Origin: Lachnospiraceae bacterium UBA3638
Lineage (GTDB): Bacteria > Bacillota > Clostridia > Lachnospirales > Lachnospiraceae
Assembly (NCBI GenBank): GCA_002373595.1
Contig: DFKT01000075.1
Coordinates: forward strand, 6,789 to 13,144
Direction: 5' to 3'
Length of the DNA: 6,356 bases
Shown: piece after piece, positions 1-6,356 of the stretch
How the letters are laid out: every line of letters starts with the position of its first letter
Position numbering within the stretch: position 1 is the stretch's first letter
Translations under genes and position numbers: made by a program
Notes under the pieces: model-generated
What the model was told of the DNA's origin: nothing
Seen by the model: the letters and a program-made list of their open reading frames with translations, nothing else
The model's database searches: none

Positions 1-974
1 AAGGCATCCTCGTCAGCAACGAGATAAACCGCTCCCGCGCACAGATACTCTCATCCAATATTGAGAGATGCTGCGTTACTAACGCACTGGTCCTCTCGGA
101 AGATCCTTCGAAGCTTTCAGAATGTTTCCCCGGATTCTTTGATATCATAATGGTCGACGCCCCCTGCTCCGGCGAAGGAATGTTCCGCAAGGAGCCCGCT
201 GCGATAGATGAGTGGAGCCGCGAGAATGTCTCAATGTGTGCAGGGAGACAGGCGGGAATACTTCAGCACGCTTCCGAAATGCTTCGTGACGGAGGGATCA
301 TATGCTATTCCACCTGCACTTATGAAAGAGCTGAGAATGAAGATATTGTAAATGCATTTCTCTCATCACATGATGAATATTCACTTTTGGAAATGAGACG
401 CTGGATGCCCCATACCGACAAAGGTGAAGGACAGTTCGCTGCCGTAATGGTAAAGGGATCTCTTCCCCCCGGGGCAGACATCGTCAGGTCCTATCCTACC
501 GGCGGATTTGAGCCTGCCGATAAGCCCGGAAAGCCGGGAAAAGTATGGGAAGAATTTGCGTCGGATGTGATGACTGATGCAGGCTTATCATTGATAAGGT
601 CTCTTTTTGAAGCAAATAACGATGTACCGTCCTTTAAATATTTCGGTGATAATCTCTATATTATGCCGGGAGAGACTCCCGCTCTCAAAGGACTCAAAGT
701 TCTGCGATGCGGTCTCTGCCTCGGTTCATTCAAGAAGGACCGTTTCGAGCCTTCGCATGCTCTGGCTCTCATCCTTACATCCGATATGGTCAAAAACCGT
801 ATAGACATAAACCTTGATGATGCTGTAAGATTTCTCGGTGGGCAGACGCTCACTACCGACGGCTCTCTTTCAAACGGTTGGGTGCTCGTATGCTATAGAG
901 GCTACTCTCTCGGCTGGGGCAAAATCGCAGGAAACGTGATCAAGAACCATTATCCGAAAGGACTTCGTAAATAG
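1..974 (+). CDS. rsmF: RsmF-like 16S rRNA (cytosine-C5) methyltransferase, 5'-truncated by the window edge
   Basis: The reading frame is open from position 3 with no start in view, giving 323 visible codons. This is a SAM-dependent RNA m5C methyltransferase of the NOL1/NOP2/Sun (RsmB/RsmF) family, which methylates a cytosine in rRNA in the cytoplasm. Seen: the segment LVSNEINRSR just after where motif I lies; motif IV VDAPCSGEGMF with its cysteine codon at 165-167; and motif VI YSTCTYERAENED with the TCT cysteine at 315-317. In this family the motif VI cysteine is the attacking nucleophile and the motif IV cysteine helps release the product. The C-terminal half (from about 480) resembles the RsmF C-terminal region, ending in a PUA-like RNA-binding segment (GYSLGWGKIAGNVIKNHYPKGLRK-type ending). 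The missing N-terminus, about 110-130 codons by family length, would hold the SAM-binding motif I. An internal ATG at 150 is not the start, because conserved sequence precedes it in frame. The exact rRNA target is inferred from the family, not shown. Confidence 0.92.
   Translation, partial: GILVSNEINRSRAQILSSNIERCCVTNALVLSEDPSKLSECFPGFFDIIMVDAPCSGEGMFRKEPAAIDEWSRENVSMCAGRQAGILQHASEMLRDGGIICYSTCTYERAENEDIVNAFLSSHDEYSLLEMRRWMPHTDKGEGQFAAVMVKGSLPPGADIVRSYPTGGFEPADKPGKPGKVWEEFASDVMTDAGLSLIRSLFEANNDVPSFKYFGDNLYIMPGETPALKGLKVLRCGLCLGSFKKDRFEPSHALALILTSDMVKNRIDINLDDAVRFLGGQTLTTDGSLSNGWVLVCYRGYSLGWGKIAGNVIKNHYPKGLRK
957..962 (+). promoter_or_regulatory. Ribosome-binding site candidate for the J-domain gene, inside the rsmF end
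   Basis: AAAGGA lies within the last codons of the methyltransferase gene, 12 bases before the ATG at 975. A second in-frame ATG at 984 would be 21 bases away, which is too far, so 975 is the better start. The spacing is still rather long, and re-initiation by ribosomes ending at the adjacent TAG may contribute. Confidence 0.4.
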
Positions 975-1862
975 ATGAATGCAATGAAAGCGGTCAGAGC
1001 CGCAGAACTTAGAAAAAAACTCGCAGCGATCCCCGGCAAGATGCTGCTTTCCGTTCTCATACTCATCGGTATCAAATGGGATACGGATATCCATACCGTC
1101 ATCGCACACATACAGGCTGACCCTCTGACCAACATCCGCTTGGTTATCTATATCTACGGCGGTGTTTCTTACGTATATACCTTTATCTCATTATTCCACA
1201 ATTGGCTCATAGGCATCATAACCGCAGGCGTTGTGGGCTTCCTCGTCTTTAGCTATACGCAGGACATGGCCGACGATGTACGCCTCATCGCTTTCTATGT
1301 GATGATATTCGGAGGTCCCGTGCTCGATGTACTCAGACTCTTCCACTATCTCATCCTTAAGCTCCGCATAGACGGAAGCACTGCGGAATTCTGGCATGAT
1401 GCATATGATGAAGGATACGACACCGGATTTGACCGCGGATACGACAAAGCGATCCACGAGTCCGAGCGTCACAGGAGAAGCGACGAAACCTTCCGCAGGA
1501 AGACCGGCATCGGCCGTGACGAATATGAGGAAGAGTACAAGCGCATCAACAGCCGCAGTCGCTACGATGACGAGTATTATGATGATGAAGATTATGATGA
1601 GGATTATGACGAAGACTACGATGAAGACGATTCATACGATCAGAGAGACCGCCGCAGTTCACAGAGTTCATCCCGCACCCAGGCTCCCGATGTAAGACGC
1701 GCCGGTGCAGGTTCTTCATTCTTTGCAGACTGTGCGGACGACGCTGCAATAAAACGCCGTTACCGCGATCTGTGCAAAGTATATCACCCCGACAGCGGTA
1801 ACGGCTCTTCTGCAGTTTTCAATGCGATCAATGACGAATATCACGCCCTGATGGGCAAGTGA
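975..1862 (+). CDS. Membrane-anchored protein with acidic DEDY repeats and a C-terminal J-domain
   Basis: A 295-residue protein whose last 48 residues (about 248-294) form a J-domain: helix II around DAAIKRRYRDLCKVY, then HPD at 271-273, then helix III around AVFNAINDEYHALM. J-domains stimulate DnaK/Hsp70 ATPase through HPD, so a type III (J-domain only) co-chaperone role is inferred. There is no Gly/Phe-rich region or zinc finger as in DnaJ. Residues 54-73, 76-94 and 102-128 are hydrophobic and likely membrane-spanning; a shorter hydrophobic patch lies at 23-33. A tyrosine/aspartate/glycine-rich stretch (AYDEGYDTGFDRGYDKA, 143-159) follows, then a charged linker. An acidic tract at 197-222 contains three DEDY units plus DEDD. 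A Ser/Arg-rich linker then leads to the J-domain. The start at 975 directly abuts the stop of rsmF, suggesting one operon and translational coupling. The N-terminal part matches no family I can name, and the client or membrane role is unknown. An odd number of membrane segments would place the two termini on opposite sides; the J-domain should be cytoplasmic. Confidence 0.85.
   Translation: MNAMKAVRAAELRKKLAAIPGKMLLSVLILIGIKWDTDIHTVIAHIQADPLTNIRLVIYIYGGVSYVYTFISLFHNWLIGIITAGVVGFLVFSYTQDMADDVRLIAFYVMIFGGPVLDVLRLFHYLILKLRIDGSTAEFWHDAYDEGYDTGFDRGYDKAIHESERHRRSDETFRRKTGIGRDEYEEEYKRINSRSRYDDEYYDDEDYDEDYDEDYDEDDSYDQRDRRSSQSSSRTQAPDVRRAGAGSSFFADCADDAAIKRRYRDLCKVYHPDSGNGSSAVFNAINDEYHALMGK
1584..1631 (+). 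repeat. Four imperfect 12-bp tandem units encoding DEDY, DEDY, DEDY, DEDD
   Basis: Four back-to-back 12-base units, in frame, encode residues 204-219 of the J-domain membrane protein. The consensus is GAYGARGAYTAY; the last unit ends GAT instead of TAY. Differences between units are mostly synonymous third-position changes (GAT/GAC, GAA/GAG, TAT/TAC). The amino-acid pattern is therefore preserved while the DNA has drifted, which argues for an old, selected repeat rather than a fresh slippage product. Confidence 0.75.
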
Positions 1863-1874
1863 TCTTAATATATT

Positions 1875-3107
1875 TTACGGTGTTACAGGTGTCTGCGGTA
1901 CCTGGAGGATCGTTACGACTCCGTCTGCTCCGATGACGCAGGGAACGCCCGCGATCATTGTGATCTCAGCTCCGGTTCCGACTTTCAGTTTGTCGCCGTT
2001 TGCAGGATCAAAGAAGTAGAGCTTTCCGTCTATCGTTACCAGTCCGCTTGCTACCATTCCGGTTTCCTTATCCGCATAATTAAGGCTTGCTCCGTCAACG
2101 GTGAACCATCCCTTACTCATAGCGCCCGCATAGAGAGGATCGAAGTAGAACTTGCCGATACCAAAGTCCTGCATGCCTGTCATGAGCTTACCTGCGGTAT
2201 CAAAGAAGAATGTGCTGCCTGCGATATTCTGAAGACCTATCGCCATCACACCGTCCTTGCCGAAGTATCTTATCGCTCCCTGTGCCACATAGAAAGTATT
2301 CTCTACTCTCTGTCCGAACTCATTCACATAATAGAGATTAACGCCGTCAGTAACGAAAGCGTCCTTCTTCATCTTGTAATTCTCGTAGAAGTATGTTGCG
2401 CCCTTCCTGTTAATGAATCCGTTTGCGATAATAAGCTTCGAGTAATCCTTATAGAGATAATCAAGATCTACATTTCCTGCTATGCCGGGTACTCTCCAAG
2501 TGTCCATGCACTGCCATACAGCGGCATCCTCGATGAGGCAGCTTGAATAATACTGTGCTACCCACTTGTCATATACGACACCGTTGAGTCTGTTGGAGAA
2601 AAACCACTTATTAGAGTAGACCATCGGATAGTATCCGCTTGCCTCGATGAGCATGCAGAAATAGTTTGCCACTGCGGAGAGCTGAGCTGCAGGTACATTT
2701 CTCTGATAGCTCGTCTCCATATCGATGACTACGGGCATGCTGACGATATAAGGCTCTATCGCAGAGAGTACAAATGCGGCTTCCTGCTGTGCTCTTACGA
2801 AATCGGTCGCACCGGAGTAGATATACACTCCGGTCTTGATGCCTGCTGCCGCGGCACCGACCATATTCTGAGCGAAGTACGGATCGATACCCGTATTAAG
2901 CGTTCCCACTCTGATGAATGCAAAAGTAACTCCCGAAGCAGCTACGGCATTCCAGTCGATATTACCCTGGTATCTGGAAACATCGATACCGACAGCGATC
3001 GCACTGCTTCTGTCCTTAGCCTGCGCAGGTATACTCGGAACCACCGAGAATGCGAGGATCGCAGCCATAGCCAGAGCGATCAGCTTTACCTTTCCGAATC
3101 TTTTCAT
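1875..3107 (-). CDS. Secreted GH25 lysozyme (N-acetylmuramidase) with C-terminal wall-binding-like repeats
   Basis: A 410-residue secreted enzyme predicted to cut the beta-1,4 bond between MurNAc and GlcNAc in peptidoglycan. Residues 1-30 form a signal peptide: a basic start (KRFGKVK), a hydrophobic core and an AQA cleavage site after A30. The GH25 domain spans about 37-220. It begins with VGIDVSRYQGNIDW (D42), has MPVVIDMET with D129 and E131, the usual catalytic Asp-x-Glu, and ends with VWQCMDT and VDLDYLY (D214, D216). From about 236 to the end come degenerate units of about 20 residues, such as GKFYFDP and GKLYFFDP preceded by a turn-forming DG or AG, resembling cell-wall/choline-binding repeats but poor in tryptophan. 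The start has AGAAAGGA about 10 bases upstream (plus-strand 3117-3124). It lies 61 bases after the DUF1846 gene on the same strand, so co-transcription is plausible. It is probably a wall-remodelling autolysin or a lysin against competitors; no holin or phage gene is adjacent to suggest phage origin. Confidence 0.9.
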   Translation of the reverse strand: MKRFGKVKLIALAMAAILAFSVVPSIPAQAKDRSSAIAVGIDVSRYQGNIDWNAVAASGVTFAFIRVGTLNTGIDPYFAQNMVGAAAAGIKTGVYIYSGATDFVRAQQEAAFVLSAIEPYIVSMPVVIDMETSYQRNVPAAQLSAVANYFCMLIEASGYYPMVYSNKWFFSNRLNGVVYDKWVAQYYSSCLIEDAAVWQCMDTWRVPGIAGNVDLDYLYKDYSKLIIANGFINRKGATYFYENYKMKKDAFVTDGVNLYYVNEFGQRVENTFYVAQGAIRYFGKDGVMAIGLQNIAGSTFFFDTAGKLMTGMQDFGIGKFYFDPLYAGAMSKGWFTVDGASLNYADKETGMVASGLVTIDGKLYFFDPANGDKLKVGTGAEITMIAGVPCVIGADGVVTILQVPQTPVTP

Positions 3108-3140
3108 CCTGTCATCATCCTTTCTCCCTTTTCGGGAAAC

Positions 3141-3168
3141 GGTCCGTCATCCTTCCACTATCCGGACC
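3141..3168 (-). other. Inverted repeat between the DUF1846 and GH25 genes
   Basis: On the plus strand GGTCCG (3141-3146) and CGGACC (3163-3168) form a perfect 6-bp GC-rich inverted repeat around a 16-base loop. In the leftward transcript it begins immediately after the TAA stop of the DUF1846 gene. No run of U follows, so it is not a standard intrinsic terminator. It could be an RNA-processing or stability element, a weak attenuator for the lysozyme gene, or chance. Confidence 0.35.
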
Positions 3169-4656
3169 TTAGCTGTGATACATCTTGCGTGTCTGGTAAA
3201 CGGGCTCGCAAGTAAGATTTACTCCGATCTTTCTCAAAGTATTCATATCTACCTGAGAAAGTATAACGCTTGAATGGACCTCGGATCCCTTGATATTCTT
3301 GAGCTGCTCTATGGCTGCCTTTGCTCTGTCATCGGTAGCTGCGCATATCGAGAGTGCGAGCAGTATCTCATCCGTATGGAGTCTGGGGTTGTGGCTGCCG
3401 AGGTAATCAACTTTGAGCTTCTGTATGGGATCTATGGTCTCGGGGGAGATGAGCTTTACTTCATCATCCAGCCCTGCCAGCGTTTTAAGCGCATTGAGAA
3501 GCATAGCGGATGTGGCTCCGAGGAGGTCACTCGTCTTGCCCGTGATGATCTGTCCATCGGGAAGCTGAATTGCCGCAGCGGGACCGCTTGTCATTTCAGC
3601 CTTAACCTTGGCCGCACTTACTACCGGTCTGTCATCAACAGTGATGCCTGCCTGCTTCATGAGGAGCTCGATCTTGAGGATCTGTCCGTCATCGGCATTG
3701 CCCTGCACCTTCTGGCACATGGTATTGTAGTAACGTCTGATGATCTCCTGGCATGCGGCTTTCTTTACGATCTCATCATCAACGATGCCGTATCCTGCCA
3801 TGTTGACACCCATGTCAGTAGGAGACTTGTACGGGCAGTGTCCCATGATCTTTTCAAATGTAGCAGAGAGAACAGGGAATATCTCCACGTCTCTGTTGTA
3901 ATTGATAGTAGTCTCTCCGTATGCTTCAAGATGGAACGGATCGATCATATTTATATCATTAAGATCCGCTGTTGCCGCCTCATATGCGAGGTTGACGGGA
4001 TGCTTAAGAGGTATGTTCCAGATCGGGAAAGTCTCGTACTTCGCATATCCCGCTTTGATACCTCTCTTGTACTCGTGATAGAGCTGAGAGAGACAGGTTG
4101 CCATCTTGCCGCTTCCGGGTCCCGGTGCGGTAACAACGACAAGGCTCCTGGTCGTCTCGATATATTCATTCTTTCCGAATCCGTCATCACTTACGATGAG
4201 AGGAATGTTGGAGGGATATCCCTCGATAGTGTAATGTCTGTAGACCTTCATTCCGAGAGATTCGAGCTTTTTCTGATAAGCAACGGCTCCGGGCTGACCG
4301 GCAAATCTCGTGAGACATACGCTTCCGACATAGAGGCCGTATCCTCTGAATGCATCTATAAGTCTGAGAACATCAGCATCATAGGTGATGCCGAGATCCG
4401 CACGGACTTTATTCTTTTCGATGTCCGCAGCATTTATTACTATAACGATCTCCGCCTGGTCCTTTAACTGGGCGAGCATATTGATCTTACTGTCCGGCTT
4501 GAATCCGGGCAGAACGCGCGATGCGTGATAATCGTCAAAAAGCTTTCCGCCGAACTCAAGATAAAGCTTTCCGCCGAATGTACCGATCCTCTCCTTTATC
4601 TTTTCGGACTGCATTGTAAGGTACTTTTCGTTGTCGAAACCGATCGCGATGCCCAT
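3169..4656 (-). CDS. DUF1846 / UPF0371 family protein
   Basis: A 495-residue cytoplasmic protein of a widespread family of unknown function (DUF1846, also named UPF0371), at the usual full family length. Family-typical blocks are visible from the start: IGFDNEKYL near residue 5, FGGKLYLEFGGKLFDDYHAS (27-46), DLGITYD (87-93), GYPSNIPLIVSDDGFG (146-161), and a glycine-rich VVVTAPGPGSGKMATCLSQL (173-192). The latter looks like a phosphate-binding loop (GPGSGK, 179-184). Further blocks are FPIWNIPLKHPVNLAYEAAT (210-229), NMIDPFHLEAYGETTINYNR (236-255) and KSPTDMGVNMAGYG (277-290). There is no signal peptide and no clear membrane segment. The start is supported by AGGAAGGTGG about 5 bases upstream and by family-like sequence immediately after the ATG. 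It is divergent from ftsH with its own promoter candidate, and is probably first gene of a unit with the downstream lysozyme. Nucleotide binding is only an inference from the loop; I assign no reaction. Confidence 0.93.
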   Translation of the reverse strand: MGIAIGFDNEKYLTMQSEKIKERIGTFGGKLYLEFGGKLFDDYHASRVLPGFKPDSKINMLAQLKDQAEIVIVINAADIEKNKVRADLGITYDADVLRLIDAFRGYGLYVGSVCLTRFAGQPGAVAYQKKLESLGMKVYRHYTIEGYPSNIPLIVSDDGFGKNEYIETTRSLVVVTAPGPGSGKMATCLSQLYHEYKRGIKAGYAKYETFPIWNIPLKHPVNLAYEAATADLNDINMIDPFHLEAYGETTINYNRDVEIFPVLSATFEKIMGHCPYKSPTDMGVNMAGYGIVDDEIVKKAACQEIIRRYYNTMCQKVQGNADDGQILKIELLMKQAGITVDDRPVVSAAKVKAEMTSGPAAAIQLPDGQIITGKTSDLLGATSAMLLNALKTLAGLDDEVKLISPETIDPIQKLKVDYLGSHNPRLHTDEILLALSICAATDDRAKAAIEQLKNIKGSEVHSSVILSQVDMNTLRKIGVNLTCEPVYQTRKMYHS

Positions 4657-4692
4657 AAGACCACCTTCCTTTTTTGAAAAAAATACGGAGTT

Positions 4693-4721
4693 ATTATATC
4701 AAAAAAAGCCCGATGTTTCAC
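4693..4721 (-). promoter_or_regulatory. Sigma-A-like promoter for the DUF1846 gene
   Basis: Reading the minus strand, GTGAAA (plus 4716-4721, a 4/6 match to TTGACA) is followed after 17 bases by a perfect TATAAT (plus 4693-4698). Transcription would begin near 4686, giving a leader of about 30 bases that carries AGGAAGG before the ATG ending at 4656. The surrounding DNA is AT-rich and non-coding. Confidence 0.65.
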
Positions 4722-4741
4722 TAATTTTTCACATTTCTCTA

Positions 4742-4771
4742 TTGATTTACCGCCCTTTTTTCTTCTATAAT
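4742..4771 (+). promoter_or_regulatory. Sigma-A-like promoter for ftsH
   Basis: TTGATT (4742-4747) and a perfect TATAAT (4766-4771) are separated by 18 bases. The likely start of transcription is near 4778, leaving a leader of about 54 bases before the ftsH ATG at 4832. No CIRCE element (TTAGCACTC repeat) or CtsR-type heptad repeat (GGTCAAA) is visible around it, so classical heat-shock repression is not supported by the sequence. Confidence 0.7.
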
Positions 4772-4799
4772 GTATGAGTGTGCGTAAAACATTGATTAT

Positions 4800-4813
4800 G
4801 GGCGCTTTTGCCC
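4800..4813 (+). other. Short stem-loop in the ftsH leader
   Basis: GGGC (4800-4803) and GCCC (4810-4813) can pair around a 6-base loop, GCTTTT, six bases upstream of the ftsH ribosome-binding site AGGGAA (4819-4824). Four base pairs is a weak hairpin with no U-run after it, so a terminator is unlikely; an effect on translation is possible but unproven. Confidence 0.2.
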
Positions 4814-4831
4814 GATATAGGGAACGATAAA

Positions 4832-6356
4832 ATGGATAATAACAATACCCCCGATAAGAAGGGAACGAATAATTACGGCGGCAAAAGGCCGAATTCCTGG
4901 ATAATGATCATCGCTGTGCTCTGCACGCTCGTTGTCATTTTCCTCTTCTACAACATGATATTCGGCAAAGCCGGTGCCAATCAGGTCAAGGAATACACCG
5001 AATTCCTCGAAGATCTCGAAGCGGGACGCGTAGAATCGGTAGAACTGAATGCAGAGAATGCAGCACTCACCGTAACACTTACCATGCAGTCCGTGCTTGA
5101 AGAATCAGGCGGAGACGGAAACGATCCGGACAGCGGTGCTCTCGAGCAGTATCAGCATTATATGGAGCTCCAGCAAAAGCGCCTCTATACGACCAATGTG
5201 ATGGAGAGCATGGACAGCCTCACTGCGAGACTCGAGGAACACGGAGTTACAGGACAGCGTGTCATCTCTTCAGGTTCAGGAATATTCTCGGAGATCCTCA
5301 TAGGAGTCGTGCTTCCCATAGCACTGCTCCTGCTCATCACCAGCCTTATCTTCAGGAAAATGGGCGGTCCGATGAGTGTTGGCAAGAGCAATGCCAAGGT
5401 TTACGTCCAGAAGGAGACCGGTGTTACATTTAAGGATGTCGCAGGTGAGGATGAAGCAAAGGAATCACTCGTAGAAGTCGTAGACTTCCTCCACAATCCC
5501 GGCAAATACTCCGGCATAGGAGCGAGACTTCCCAAGGGTGCTCTCCTCGTAGGCCCTCCCGGAACAGGTAAGACCCTCCTTGCAAAGGCTGTAGCAGGCG
5601 AGGCTCATGTTCCTTTCTTCTCACTCACAGGTTCCGACTTTATCGAGCTCTATGTCGGTGTCGGAGCAAGCCGTGTGCGTGACCTTTTCCGTGAAGCAAC
5701 CAAGAATGCGCCCTGTATCATATTCATAGACGAGATCGATGCCATCGGCCGCAGCCGTGATTCCAAGTACGGCGGCGGAAATGAAGAGCGCGAGCAGACA
5801 CTTAATCAGCTCCTTTCCGAGATGGACGGTTTCGACAGTTCAAAGGGAATACTCATCCTCGGTGCAACCAACCGCCCCGAGATACTCGATAAAGCACTCC
5901 TTCGTCCCGGACGTTTCGACAGACGTATCATAGTTGATAAGCCCGACCTCAAAGGACGTGTCGAGATCCTCAAAGTCCATGCAAAAGACGTACACATGGA
6001 TGATACAGTAGACCTTGACGCTATCGCACTCGCAACGAGCGGTGCCGTAGGATCCGACCTTGCCAACATGATAAACGAAGCTGCCATCAACGCCGTAAAG
6101 GAAGGAAGGGAGTGCGTATCTCAGTCAGACCTCTTCGCAGCTGTCGAGCAGGTACTCGTAGGTAAGGAAAAGAAAGACCGCATCATGAGCGCCGAGGAGA
6201 GAAAGATAGTCTCCTACCACGAAGTAGGTCATGCTCTCATCAGCGCACTCCAGAAAAACTCAGAGCCTGTCCAGAAGATCACCATCGTTCCCCGTACCAT
6301 GGGTGCTCTCGGATATGTAATGCAGGTTCCCGAGGAAGAGAAGTACCTCAACTCCG
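4832..6356 (+). CDS. ftsH: ATP-dependent membrane zinc metalloprotease FtsH, 3'-truncated by the window edge
   Basis: FtsH is a hexameric AAA+ protease in the cytoplasmic membrane that pulls out and degrades misfolded membrane proteins and some short-lived regulators. 508 codons are visible without interruption. Seen in order: a hydrophilic Asn-rich N-terminus; membrane segment 1 (about 23-43); an extracytoplasmic domain (about 44-150) that begins [18 protein letters not shown] as in the FtsH_ext family; membrane segment 2 (about 155-174); the AAA module with Walker A GPPGTGKT (241-248), pore loop YVGVG (274-278), Walker B IIFIDE (296-301) and the second region of homology [20 protein letters not shown] (346-365) with arginine-finger candidates R361 and R364; and the zinc site HEVGH (463-467). 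The third zinc ligand and the end of the protease domain, roughly 100-150 residues by family length, lie beyond the edge. The start at 4832 has AGGGAA seven bases upstream. The gene is divergent from the DUF1846 gene and has its own promoter. Confidence 0.97.
   Translation, partial: MDNNNTPDKKGTNNYGGKRPNSWIMIIAVLCTLVVIFLFYNMIFGKAGANQVKEYTEFLEDLEAGRVESVELNAENAALTVTLTMQSVLEESGGDGNDPDSGALEQYQHYMELQQKRLYTTNVMESMDSLTARLEEHGVTGQRVISSGSGIFSEILIGVVLPIALLLLITSLIFRKMGGPMSVGKSNAKVYVQKETGVTFKDVAGEDEAKESLVEVVDFLHNPGKYSGIGARLPKGALLVGPPGTGKTLLAKAVAGEAHVPFFSLTGSDFIELYVGVGASRVRDLFREATKNAPCIIFIDEIDAIGRSRDSKYGGGNEEREQTLNQLLSEMDGFDSSKGILILGATNRPEILDKALLRPGRFDRRIIVDKPDLKGRVEILKVHAKDVHMDDTVDLDAIALATSGAVGSDLANMINEAAINAVKEGRECVSQSDLFAAVEQVLVGKEKKDRIMSAEERKIVSYHEVGHALISALQKNSEPVQKITIVPRTMGALGYVMQVPEEEKYLNS

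Noticed and set aside
1191..1749. Antisense and alternate-frame open frames within the J-domain gene
   Set aside because: They are composed of low-complexity His/Met/Arg runs produced by reading the Asp/Tyr/Glu repeat in other frames.
1875..3107. Lysozyme gene as part of a prophage
   Set aside because: No holin, tail, capsid or integrase gene is adjacent; the protein has its own signal peptide and sits between housekeeping genes.
2914..3273. 119-codon + strand frame overlapping the lysozyme start and the DUF1846 end
   Set aside because: Its hydrophobic stretch is the antisense of the lysozyme signal-peptide region, and no start signals were seen.
3274..4467. 397-codon open frame on the + strand opposite the DUF1846 gene
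   Set aside because: It is fully antisense to a gene with strong family-wide conservation, has no convincing ribosome-binding site, and its translation shows no recognisable domain. Codon bias of the real gene explains the lack of stops.
4657..4831. Possible heat-shock operator (CIRCE or CtsR box) or riboswitch before ftsH
   Set aside because: No CIRCE inverted repeat or GGTCAAA repeats are present, and the leader of about 54 bases is too short and unstructured for a known riboswitch.
4951..6090. Several 64-94 codon frames on both strands within ftsH
   Set aside because: They overlap an uninterrupted, highly conserved FtsH frame and have no independent support.

Overview
The window looks like chromosomal housekeeping DNA from a low-to-mid-GC Gram-positive bacterium, most likely an anaerobic member of the Clostridia (Bacillota). 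The grounds are a DUF1846/UPF0371 protein, a secreted GH25 lysozyme with a C-terminal repeat wall-binding region, a Firmicutes-type RsmF-like methyltransferase, strong AGGAGG-like ribosome-binding sites and sigma-A-like promoters. The genus cannot be fixed from the sequence. No tRNA, rRNA, transposase, integrase, CRISPR array or phage gene is visible.

Layout: (1) On the + strand, positions 1-974 hold the 3' three-quarters of an RNA m5C methyltransferase gene (RsmF/NOL1-NOP2-Sun family), cut by the left edge. It is followed with zero spacing (TAG then ATG) by a 295-codon gene for a membrane protein. That protein has an acidic DEDY-repeat linker and a C-terminal J-domain carrying HPD. (2) On the - strand, a two-gene unit reads leftward from about 4686: the DUF1846 protein (4656-3169), then, after 61 bases with an inverted repeat, a secreted GH25 muramidase (3107-1875). 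This unit ends tail-to-tail with the J-domain gene, with only 12 bases between the two stop codons. (3) On the + strand, ftsH starts at 4832 and runs off the right edge, so its last roughly 100-150 codons are missing. The 175-base gap between the DUF1846 gene and ftsH carries two divergent sigma-A-type promoters.

How the genes relate: most are independent housekeeping functions. These are rRNA modification, a membrane-anchored Hsp70 co-chaperone candidate, peptidoglycan hydrolysis and membrane protein quality control by FtsH. The J-domain membrane protein and FtsH both touch membrane proteostasis, but they sit in different transcription units and nothing in the sequence ties them together. 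I do not see an evident new multi-gene system here. The least explained items are the J-domain membrane protein with its DEDY repeat, the uncharacterised DUF1846 protein with its glycine-rich GPGSGK motif, and the tryptophan-poor wall-binding repeats of the lysozyme.
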